Source of the DNA: Maylandia zebra
Lineage: Eukaryota > Chordata > Actinopteri > Cichliformes > Cichlidae
DNA: 64,000 nt
Assembly (NCBI RefSeq): GCF_041146795.1
Contig: NC_135179.1
Location: 12,576,047-12,640,046, forward strand
Direction of reading: 5' to 3'
Below, piece after piece: positions 53,643-64,000 of this stretch; the first letter of the stretch is position 1; each line of letters starts with the position of its first letter. A program made the position numbers and the translations under genes. The notes below the pieces were generated by a model. The model searched no databases. It saw nothing but the letters and a program-made list of their open reading frames with translations, and was not told the origin of the DNA.

Positions 53643-54808
53643 GCGTTTTGCTTTTATTCATTATTATTTATTTTATAGGAATCTGGCCAAGATGACTCAA
53701 AATCTTCAACCAGCTCCTCCATTAATGAGTCACCCAAGCAACAGACATCCACTACTGTAAATGCAACTCCTGCAAAATGCACAAGCCCTGAAAAGGTTGT
53801 GAAGTTATTCTATCCAGAATATGTATTGCACACTGACACTGAGCTTGAGCAAGTCCGCCAACAATACTTTGAGTTGTCAAAGAAAGGTGAAGAGCGCAGC
53901 TGCAAAATGTCAAAGGAGCTCAGATGTCGGCTCATCCGAAACACCATGACTAGTATGATTGCAATCCTGAGGGCAAAAGGGGATGGAGAATCGCATAGAT
54001 ACCCATCAAAACCAGAAATTACAGCAATGGCAAAGAGAATAGTGCAGTACTACCCTATGCTACAGGACCAAGGCATCAAGAATACATGGGTAAGTGAAAT
54101 GCATCCACTTCAATACCAAAGTGTTTCATGTTGGACATTTTAGTAGTGGTTGGAAAAATGTATTAAATGTCCTATACAGGTTACTGTGTACACACAGCTA
54201 AACAAAAGACTGCAAAATGTGAGATCCCCACAAAAAGCCACTCCAGATGGGAGACATTCAAAGAGGTAAGGCTGCAACTAATTAATTTTAATTTTAACTA
54301 TGATAATTCTGTTATTCATTTTCCTCATTAATTGATAAGTTGTTTAGTCAGTACGATGTTTGAAAGTTGTGAAAGTTTTTCCCCAAAAGTCTTCTTTTGT
54401 CCACAATCTGACAATTTTAATTTCAACGATAGAGGACAAACAAAAAAGCTAAAATCATGTTTGGGCATTTTATTAAGGAAAGAAAGAAGTGATCCAATGT
54501 GATCAATCAAGTATTTGGTGACCTGCCTTTAGTTTCCTCACCTGTTTTAGCATGAAAGGAAGAAGCACTTTGTGTTACACTTTGTATATTTGAAAATGGC
54601 TGTACAATAAAGATATGAATTGATTGAGTTTATAGTTGATAACTAATTGATTAACTGACTAATCTTCGCAGCTCTGCCAAGAGGCGACGTCTTGATCAGC
54701 CAAGTGACGTAGAAGAAATGGATTCAAGTGACTCAACAATCATTCTGGATCTGTCCACAGAAGGGAGGAGCAGCCCAGAGTCGGCCAGTAAAACAAGTGA
54801 GTTAGAAG
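52491..54808 (+). CDS. SAM-like and SAMD3-like domain protein, five visible exons (3' end not found)
   Basis: Exons: 52491-52530, 53343-53467, 53679-54089, 54180-54265 and 54672-54808, with AG acceptors and GT donors; phases agree and give 266 codons. The start MEGLDEVTVSVLK is joined to AANISEGMMGTLSREDLQDL and FPGPENFLRRKAVW, a SAM-like helical domain. A Ser/Thr-rich linker follows. Residues from about 85 on (KVVKLFYPEYVL, RLIRNTMTSMIAIL, EITAMAKRIVQYYPMLQD, WVTVYTQLNKRLQNVRSP) resemble the region after the SAM domain in SAMD3-like fish proteins. The end has a basic patch SAKRRRLD, a possible nuclear signal, then an acidic Ser-rich tail. The last exon ends in a donor with one base over, so at least one more exon is needed; none was recognised to 64000. 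It lies head to head with the transposase-like gene. Partner function is inferred. Confidence 0.7.
53583..53635. repeat. (CA)n microsatellite
   Basis: About 26 CA units lie in the intron between the second and third SAM-gene exons. They give the apparent His-Thr runs in open frames here. Confidence 0.95.
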
Positions 54809-55843
54809 GTGAGTTTCAACTTTACATTTACAAACTGTGTGGTCATCATAAAAAAATAAAACAAATATACCTGCATGTTGAGTCAAGATGGCAGTCCTGA
54901 GATGACAGAAGTAAAAGGCTTTAAAATGGGCATCAGAAAATGATAACTACATCACATTTTTCCTGTTTTATCATCAGTTTGTTAACATTTCTGTGGAAAT
55001 TAATGTTAATAAAGTATTGGTATTAATAAAAGCCAGTATATTATAAATTTAAAGAGCTGGGTACTGTGGTGTGTTTATAGTATAAGTCTGTGCAACATCA
55101 CTGTCTCTAACCACTCAGTATATCATGTAAAGTAATGTTTTTAAAAAACAATGTGCCTCACTAGAGGCTTTTTTGCCTATAGGCAAAACTTTGTGCAGCG
55201 CTGAGCAGAGGCGGAGGCAGACATTTGATACACCCAGGGCTTAGAGTTTTGTTCAAAAAAGAATGACTTCATATAGGGAAAATATATATATATCACATCT
55301 GCAGGACACCTTAAACTAGTTTTTTAATTAAGCAGCAAGGCAGAACAAAGTCGGGGCTGTATCAAGACACGAGGACTAAACCCCAATTCAACCAGACCAA
55401 GAACTGATCTGGAATTAAAACAGGACTACAACAGTTCAAAATCAGGACTACTTAGGACTTAACCAAGACAGAACCAGAATCAGAACTAGATGATAGTAGC
55501 ACTAAAAATAATCATAGACCTGCACTACACTTATTTTTTATTTCTACCAAAGTACATTATTTAGATTCAGAAAAGTTTATATAATTATTTAGCCTTGTTG
55601 TGCAAACAAGCCTGCAGAACTTAATAATTGTAGAATTTGAAAAATAAAAAACTTAAAAAGAAACACTAGGTACGATGAGTACCTATGATACGGTGATACT
55701 TTTGGTAAACGACCATTTGACTAACATGTGTGTCTCACCTGCTCTTGTTCCATCTCTGTTCTGTCGTCATTCTCTCTCTCCCTCTCTGCTTCTCTCTCCC
55801 TCTTTGTGCTGACAATCAAGCCAAACACCAACATCATCAAATA
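54809..55843. other. No gene recognised downstream of the SAM gene
   Basis: The SAM gene needs a further exon, but no stretch here gives an acceptor plus conserved-looking frame. Several AAGAACTGATC/AGGACTA-like repeated words occur at 55370-55500, perhaps an old repeat. Confidence 0.4.
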
Positions 55844-55845
55844 TA

Positions 55846-56457
55846 CAGTTGAAACCAGATATTTACATACTCTTCAGATAAAAACACAAATACTTTTTTT
55901 TTAATTGTAACATCAAATCAGAATAAATGTTTATTTTTTTTAGGTTGATAAATATAAAAAACATAGTTTCTCTCTTTACTCTTAAAGTTAACAAATATCT
56001 GTATTTCTTAATTGTAAATGGCACCAAATTGTATTCAAAATTGAGCCACACTTATGGAGCTCCACAATTCTTTTCCTGGTGTTTTGGTTGACATCTCTTG
56101 ATTTTCCCACGTCAAAGAAACAGGCTCTGTGTTTTGCCTTATATGCATCCACAGGTGTGCCACCAATTTACTCACATGGACTCTACTAACCTATCAGAAG
56201 CTTCTTCAGCTCAGAATGGAACCGTCTGAGTTTTCTTATTAATTAACAATAAACTTAGTGTACATGTACTCCTAAATTTGATGAAAGTGATAAAAATAGA
56301 CAGCTGTCTCTTTATTCTGACATTTAACTAATTCAAAAGATATTTCAATATTTATTTATCCAAAACAAAACAAGTTTACTCTAAATTGATGTTGTACAGT
56401 AAAAAAAAATGTTCTTGTGTTTTCCACAAAGTGTATGTAAGTATCTGGTTTAAACTG
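55846..56457. mobile_element. Non-autonomous Tc1-like element, 612 bp
   Basis: The left end CAGTTGAAACCAGATATTTA and the right end (reverse complement CAGTTTAAACCAGATACTTA) are inverted repeats of about 30 bp that continue into ACACAAATACTTTTTTT-like text. The left flank is TA, the Tc1 target; the right flank is TG, a likely mutation. The interior has no transposase frame. Confidence 0.85.
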
Positions 56458-56459
56458 TG

Positions 56460-59400
56460 AATATACTGCTGTGTATTGAAGTTCCTCTTGTTTTGCATAA
56501 AAATATACTAAACAACATACAAAGCATAATATATAAAATACTACCAGAGTTTTTTCTTTGAAAGAAGCTCCTTATGTCCATTCTTGTATATCAGTGCATT
56601 ACTGAAACCGATTTATATAGCTGTGGAGGGTAACAACTGAAAATAGGAAATAAACACACATGTAAGCTAAGACTCCAAAGAAACAGCATTGTTGTTGTTC
56701 GGCTTTTCATTTCGCCATTTGTTGATTCACTCGAAGAGCAAGTAACGTAATATGGGTCAAGTGATCAGTTTGATATCAATCTTTTGTGATTCACCGTCAT
56801 ATTTACATTATTTGTACAGTACGAATGATTTGCTTTGCTACCTGGTCAAACTTCAGTTCTCCTCTGTCTGCCTGGTTGCGTTTCTCCAACAGCGTACTGG
56901 CAGGCAGCAGCTCCCCCCACCCCCTCATGTCTGAGCTCAGATCATACCAATATTAAGGGGAATTTACGCACAGTCGTAAATTCCCACAGCGTGCACTATG
57001 TGCTTCGAATATTGTGTGTAGTTTTTGTTTTATACAGTTGTCAGCCAGGCATGTAACTATGAAAAGAAATTACACTCCAAAAGACCCCGGACTTCTGAAA
57101 AAACAACTCTGGCTTAAGCCCAGTAAGCCGCCCCCCTCCTCCCGCTCCGCCTCTGACGCTGAGAGGTGTCAAGTCAAAAAAGCTCTATCAATACTGAAGT
57201 TTTGTTTGATGACAGATTCATGGTGAGGTTTTAGTTGTATTATACATTAACAGTGGCATTATTTCCCAGATGTGATTACCCTTACACTCACATGTTTCAC
57301 CAGCACAGTGAAAAAGCTCTCTCGCCAAAGGTGCACACAAGCAGAAAGGGAAAGAAAATCGCTGCATCAAACAATCCTGCTCCAAATGGCAGATTTTGGC
57401 TTTGTGTTTCTGTGTAGGAAGTAAAACAGACCTGAAAGACTCACTATTTGCATTATCTTGCGTAATCTCTGAGTAATTGGAAAGGAATTAATATTAATCC
57501 TTTCCTGTGGCACGGTGCCCCATAAAGCTGTTGTGACTAAGGCAGAACACAGAGACAATGCAGAGAACATGCCAAGATCCTCTTCAAGTAAAACATGCAG
57601 CATCACTGGATGGGGTGGCTGAACTGTGCTTTGCAAGGGTTTGACTAAAGAGCCCTTGAATGCGTGGGCTTCATAGGGGGGACGTAATACAGAAGAACCT
57701 CACACCAACCTTTAAATCCTGACTTGGTTGGGTTACATTCACACAACTGCCTGCTTCACAGCAGCTCAGGAAACAGTCGGAGTAAGTGTGAGTTTACACA
57801 TGACAGGGAAAGTGGTACTTGTTCACAGTGAAATGTAGACTATAAAGTTTTACTTACCACATATAGTAGAGCCAATTTAATGAACATCGCACTCCTGGGA
57901 CCCTTTAGCACTTTACAGTGTAGTTTGCAGAGGGAATTTGCTGAATGCAGAAATGTGTGGAGGAAATCAGAGGTTGTCAGTGTCACAAGCCCGAAGGCTC
58001 AGCACATGATGATTATTTTTTTCTTTTCTGATGCGTTCTGTTAAAATGAGCTTTTCACACACTTTATTTTAACCTTGCCAATTAGCGCTTCATACTTCAA
58101 TGTACACAGATGAGGAATTTAAAAGTGTTTTTGTCAGTAATTAGAAATTCTCCTATAAACATCAAAAATCAGCAGTTAGTGGACATTCAGTCTGGGCACT
58201 CATCTCGTCTTGACCATAGACAACATATATTACAGTAACATCAACCACTGGTGAGTGAAGTCACCTTGTGAAGTCTCAAGGAGAGAGTTTTCTTCTTCAT
58301 CATTTTGGTGTTAAGAAACTGGATGTGATGACGAGCGTGGTGGAACTAACTGAGGAACTAAGGGACACTGCATGCTGCACGTTACAATGTACTTTAGGCT
58401 TACCAGAACACAAAGCCTGCTTTATTGTCCTTTTTTTTTTTTTTTTTTACTCTAATTGGGGCTGTAATTTACACAATAAATATCACGCTATATTTACACC
58501 TTATCTGAAATTATAAACCATAAATGTATAGTTCTATAGAAAAGGATGTCTTTTTGAACCCAGAGGAGTTGCTTTGGGAACCACTAATAACATTTTGGTG
58601 CTTCTGGTATAGCAAGCAGAAAGCCCAACCACAACTTCCTGTTGTTTATATAAATAATGTAAATTAAATCTGCAAGCAGCAATGATAAGGCATTTGCACC
58701 TTGGCACACTCAAGCATGCTGCAGTGTGGCTATCTAGGATTGTGATTGGCTGTTGCACAAACTAGCACTTCCTATGCACACGAGGTGTTTTTTTTTCCTC
58801 GAGCAAACGCACAGAATAATATGCCATGTTGCTGCATACCATGTGTGGAACCCACAATTAAAATTTCAACATGATGTGTATTACCACTTGCTGATTTCCT
58901 GTTGCTACTAGATGGCGCTATAACATTGACTAAATATTCGCAATTTAGCATTGGCAAGGTTTACTATCATTAATTGCAATGTAATAGAGGGTGATATAGA
59001 ACTATTCTGGAATAATCATGTTTGTGTCCCAAAAAATATGTATTTATCACCAGTCCTGATGCATATGCTAACTATAACCCAAAAAAGACAGTTAATTTGC
59101 ACAAAGAACCAGAACTTCTCACAGTCAGTGCTCACACCCTATCAACTTTTTTATATGCTAAGAAGACAGGCTTTGACAAACAGGTAAAAATAGAATATTG
59201 GAAGGGAAATCTAACACAAATTCACTTATATTAACGGCTTTTTTTCAGTAAAAAAACAAAGTTGTAAAAGAATATTCAGTGGTTTTGTATTAATAGAATG
59301 TATGTCTGTAAAGTGTTATCCCTTTCCTACAGATTCTGTACATCTTGTTTTGAAAATATCTGTTTATAGAGATTATAGAGATGTAACACCAACTATATCA

Positions 59401-62400
59401 CATTTGAAACATGAGGTTTTGTGATTTTTTTTTTTTTTTTTTTTTTTTTTGGAGAAGTTTACATCTCCCCCTGAGAAACCTTTGAATTGCACAATAAATT
59501 CTAAAGAAATAAACTTCAAACAAAATCAAATAATTAAGTAAATAAATAAATAAATGAATGAACACTATTAAAAAGGAGAATTTTCTGGAATTTACTTGAT
59601 GGTTCAGGGTTTAAAGTGTTAGAAGGTTGTTTAAACATGTTTAGACTTATGTCTACAAGCAATGCGGACATGTACACGTATTTTTTAGAAAAAGTATTTC
59701 AATAGAAATGTTTCACCTCCAGGTCCAGCTGTATTACTTCTTCCAGAACTTTCGGCTACATCTCGCCCTCATTAGTGGAAGAATTTTCTTTTTTTTATAT
59801 AAGACCCCAATTATCTACTGTATTTTAGCAAAAGCTGCTCTTCTGGGGTTCTCCAGAATAATTTTAAGAATGCTTCAATAACATCTGTGCGTGGATATTA
59901 TTGAAGCCGCGAGTGCTGCGACTCAACAAAGAACGACACTAATAAACCTGCCTAACACAAAGCTTCATACACCAATTTCATCCTATAAAATAACTGGTGC
60001 CATTTTAATAACTCTTCCACTAAATCACAGTTCAAAATGGGAGAGATTGCTCTCTAAAAAAAATCTTTATAATAATAATAATTAACAGTTTCTTGTGTAA
60101 ACAAATACATTTTTTAAACCTAGCGTATTACATTTTGGATTTAAGTGCCATCTGTCTAAACAAAAAACAAAAAAGGGGGGGTGAACCTGTTAGTTAGCAG
60201 TTGGTGTTTTACACATCCAGCAGGTACATAGTAACATTTTATTTGTTTGGTGTCAGTTGTCCTGCCCTCTGCTTGTTGTTAAGATCATTTTCTTACTTTA
60301 AATTCTGTTCCAGTCTGTCTGCATGTTGGATGAGTTTGAGATATTTGTGCAGGTGTCTGCTGCATCTAAAAGAAATGCCAATTATGACAGCAGTGAGAAG
60401 AAATCAAAAACAGCTGGACTTTGAAAACGCCGAGCAACACGCTAGAGCTGAGTACTAATATCTAATGTGCTCTTCACAGTGACCAACGTCTTACACATGC
60501 ACAAGGTGTCATGCCACTGCTCGTGGTGTATATCATAGCTGTCTGGTTACAACTACGTTTTTTTGTCATAAAGCACACTTTGTTTCCTGTGAGTAGATGT
60601 TTTTTAAATGGAGTTTTTAAACGTTGTGAAAACTAGGTAAGCCGCCTTTGGAAAATATAGGTAACCCTATTCCCTGTTGTTGAAAGAGAGTCTTACTCCT
60701 GAGATGCATCTAGTCTGCTACCGAGATAGAAAAACAAGAAAGACGGGGGGGAAAGCAAAGAACTTTAAAAACTTTTTCATAGTCAAAAAATGAAATAAAA
60801 ACAGTTTCACCCCTGAGGGGAAGGAAAAGTTTGTGGTTGCGCACTTAACAAAGGAAAGCATTGATTTGGGATTGTTTTACCGCCACGGTCGCTAAATGGA
60901 ACATGCTTTGCATTTTGACTGAAATGATTCATTGCTGGACTGCTTATCATTTTCTTAACACACTAAACAGAACAAACCTGCTAACAGCATTTAAACAGTG
61001 AAACCTTTACTGTCAGAGCCTGTTTTAGATTTTGCATGTTTCCTTTTAGCAGAGGAAACTTCCATACGCGCATTTAATTCCCCGTGAGAGTGTTAACAGT
61101 TTAGTGCGAGGCAATCATTCGGGCCGGCATGTCCCAAGAGTTGCCTTTCGCTTCTCGCCTTACTGACTACAACTTCTAGCTGCGTGACAGTGCTGGAACA
61201 TATGAGTGTTTCTAACCAAGTTGCATTGTGTTATAACCTTCATCTGTTCGCATTCATCATTAAAATTCATCTATTTTTCAGATGTATAATAATGAATCCA
61301 GGGAGCAGGTGCAGTGATTTTTAAGTGAGCTCGTATTCACTGAGGTTCTTATCATAACTGTCAACACAAAGACTTTTACATAAAGTAAAAGACAGCTCTG
61401 TTCAGCAGAGTCTGAAAAGACTGAAGAGATGAAAACCCCTTTAGGCATGTTATACCACTCAGTCCAGCACTGGTACATTATGTGTCTTCAGGTAACTGAT
61501 TTTCTAGTCTTCCCTGCTTGGTCAGGAGCACATTATGAGGAAATCTGAAATTCAGTATTCGCTGCAGAAAGCTTCTTCACTATCCAAATTAAAGCACAGA
61601 TTCATTATAAATAAGACTGCCTCATGTTTATTTTATGACCCTGTGCAGCTGTAATTCAAATGTGTAAACATGACTGACTTTTCACAGGGATACAAATGAA
61701 ACATTAAGCATTTTAAATGTGTTGTGATTTACAGTCATCAAAGGAGACAAAATTATGAAATTATAAATACAGTTATTAATGCAAAATAACACTGAGACTC
61801 CTTGATGTAGATTGTAGATCTTAAGAAAATACCAAAACAAAATGGCACGAAATCTGTACTCGTAGAAAATCTTGAAATTGCTGAAATGAAACTGTTGGTC
61901 ATGTGGTTACACTTTTGAGTCCTTTCTCAGTTTTAATGCGATGCAAAACATTTTGTTTGCAGCCTTTGTACTGATGACAATGACACATAATAATAGGCTT
62001 TTAGGGTTTGCACTGACATTTAGCAATCGAAATCCACAGCAGCACCTCTGATAGACCATGATGCAATTGAAAAGACATGCAGTGCTTGAGTAAAACACGT
62101 ATCCTTTCTTTTAGGAAAAAAAAGCTGTCACTATCTTTGTCTCATTATGCTATTGCTATACCTGTCTGTATCACTACTTCTCTCGCTGCCATAACCCACA
62201 GAGAAATTCTCCAAAGTTGTTGAAAGCAATTCCAGGAAATATGGAAAGTCTGTGTGAGGTAACTGTAGACAAGATTTTTTTTGAGAAAGTCAGAAGGAAA
62301 GCTATAAGTACAAAGGATCATTGGTCCTTTCTGTACATCCTACACGTAGGGGAACTAACGTACTAATGTTAGTACTACAAAAATGCTGTGAAAGTTATTT

Positions 62401-62560
62401 CCAGTGTGTTAACTGTTGTATATTATTATCCTTGTGATTATGTTAGACATAAATATGAAATTAAGCATTGGTACATGTGTGTTTGTTGTTATTTTAATAC
62501 ATCTATAAACTGTGTTAAGTTAAATGCCAAAGTCTTCCTAGGGCCAATATTTTGGTTGGA
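56460..62560. other. Intergenic stretch, nothing recognised
   Basis: No exon chain, RNA gene or complete element was identified. Long T-runs lie at 58430-58450 and 59427-59450. Open frames of 60-90 codons occur at background frequency. A 36-codon coding-like stretch at 60313-60421 lacks splice context and a known motif. Confidence 0.4.
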
Positions 62561-62564
62561 GCCC

Positions 62565-63700
62565 TGTTTGTGTTCTCAGTTTCACCCCTGTGCCATGTCA
62601 CACAGCATCCGCCCACTATACATACTGAAACTGCTGACAGGTGAGGTGAATAAGATCGCTAATTTCCATAACAATGCAATATTTTGCTCCGAAATGTTTG
62701 GACCCAGCATTTATATGGATGGCACTCTGACACATACCACCCACCTGAATATTGCTGCAGATCAATCACACCTCCATGGCTACAGCACTCACAATATGTA
62801 CTCCATCACCCTGCAAAAAACAAAACAAAAAAATCCCCCAAAAAGCATCCAGAATGGCTGGAGTAACATGACAAAGAGGCCAAAATGCCAGTCAAGTAAC
62901 CATTTTAGCAAGTATTTTCCTCAAACGTTACAGATCATCATCTGCTCAGTTAAGAATCAGAGGTTTTGGATCAGTTTCATTTGCTTTGGTGTTCATGAAA
63001 TGAACAACAGATGCACTAGAGAGGCAACAATAAGACAACCCCCAAAATAGGAAATCTACAGGTGAAGGCCACTGACAATTTTTTCCACCTCATCTTTTCT
63101 CTTTTGCATTTGGTTAGGGACAATTCACTGCTGGTAACATAGGAATACATGAACCCTACAGAGGTTGCACATGGCATACATGAAGATTTGCTGTGACTCA
63201 TAGACTCAAGAACACAGAGGAGATTCCAGGAGACAGGTCGTTGCTCTAGGAGAGCTTGTCAGGGTTGTAGAAGGTCCTTAACCCATCAGCAGTTCCGGTA
63301 TTTGCTCCTTTGTGCAAGGAGTAACAGGATGAGCACTGTGAGAATCCTGTTGTGAAGGTGTTTAACCAAACAATCAGAAACAGACTTCATAAAGGTGGCC
63401 TGAGGGCCCAACATCCTTTAGTGGGCCCTGTTCTCACTGAGTGGTACTAGTTGTGATTTGCCATAGAAAACCAGAATCCACCACTGGTGCTCTGTGCTTT
63501 TCACAGATGAGAGCAGGTTCGCCCTGAGCACATGCAACAGATTTGGAGAACATGAAGCTGCCTGTAACATCTCTGAACATGGATGGTTTGCTGGTAGGTC
63601 ACTGATAGTCTGCGGAGTTATATCTATTGAGGGACACACACCTGTGGAGGCTAGGCAACGGTATGTTGAAAAGTTTTTTTCAGTATAGATATCCAGCATG
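62565..63700 (+). mobile_element. Degenerate Tc1/mariner-like transposase relic
   Basis: At 63494-63688 the + frame reads LFTDESRFALS and later RSLIVCGVISIEGHTPVEAR. This matches the FSDESRF...VMVWGGIS block around the first catalytic Asp of Tc1-type enzymes. Upstream, 62690-63045 contains fragments such as FGPSIYMDGTLTHTTHLNIA and NRCTREATIRQPP that I know as repeated in fish genomes, but the order of fragments is not that of a single intact enzyme. Stops and frame changes are frequent. It may be two overlapping relics. Confidence 0.45.
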
Positions 63701-64000
63701 ATTTTTTTTTTTTCACCCTAATACATTTCCAACACGTTCCTTTAACTTTTTTTGTGCAGTATTTTTATATGTATGCTTTGCTTTTGATACTGAAACATCA
63801 ATACATTAAAAACTGGAAATCCTGACCCAGATCACAATGTCAAGTCATGGGCTCACTTAAAATCAATAGGATTTGTCCACATGGAACATCACTGCCTGTG
63901 GAAAACTGCACAGAAATCCATCTTATTGTGAACACGGGAACACAATAGATTGCCATAAAGCTATGCTGCTATGTTGCTTAAAATTGACTTTTTTTCCTGT

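Noticed and set aside
53557..53760. Frames with long His-Thr runs
   Set aside because: They are translations of the (CA)n microsatellite.
62388..63050. 220-codon open frame on the + strand
   Set aside because: No start context or domain; its second half is repeat-derived text known from many fish loci and its first half is AT-rich with no similarity I recognise. Listed as part of the transposon relic only.

Overview
The window is vertebrate nuclear DNA and most resembles a teleost fish. It has GT-AG split genes with short coding exons, an AT-rich background, and many fish-type repeats: hAT, Tc1/mariner and CACTA DNA transposons, LINE 3' ends and tRNA-derived SINEs. No bacterial operons, CRISPR arrays or rRNA genes were seen.

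Left part (1-6932): the last six coding exons of a HtrA1-type serine protease (htra1 a or b) on the + strand. They carry the catalytic Ser in GNSGGP, the PDZ domain, the stop and a polyadenylation signal. The earlier exons, with His and Asp of the triad, lie outside the window. About 4 kb further on and in the same direction is a complete wapl gene (10918-27202, 19 coding exons, predicted 1171 aa), the cohesin-release factor. Its three FGF motifs and the C-terminal WAPL helical domain are in frame across all exons. A LINE 3' fragment sits in one intron, ending about 40 bp before a splice acceptor.

Middle (27.2-45.9 kb): no host gene was recognised. The stretch is a stack of mobile elements. 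Four hAT-type insertions and one hAT nested in another have perfect 8-bp target-site duplications that can be read directly (28571-29584, 37778-38663, 39235-41591 with 39864-41169 nested inside it, and 42626-43859). A decayed Tc1/mariner copy, a second LINE 3' end, SINEs and a CACAG-ended element that itself holds a hAT copy also lie here. Between 39.1 and 44.6 kb an old interspersed repeat has been split by layered insertions.

Right part (45.9-64 kb): a CACTA/EnSpm-like terminus at 45911 is followed by a transposase-like gene on the minus strand. It has three exons, two N-terminal C2H2 fingers, and DIMH and RFESKH motifs; the product would be 852 aa without an insertion. Its third exon is broken by a 260-bp retroposed insert with a 22-base poly(A) and a 13-bp target duplication. 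About 520 bp from its start, in head-to-head orientation, begins a second gene coding for a SAM-like domain plus a SAMD3-like region and a basic/acidic tail, of which five exons are visible. The most interesting reading is that these two divergent genes are the cargo of one large CACTA-type element, with the SAM protein as possible partner of the transposase. The far terminus is not in the window, so this is unproven. The remaining 54.8-64 kb holds a 612-bp non-autonomous Tc1 element, relics of Tc1/mariner-like transposase and otherwise nothing recognised.
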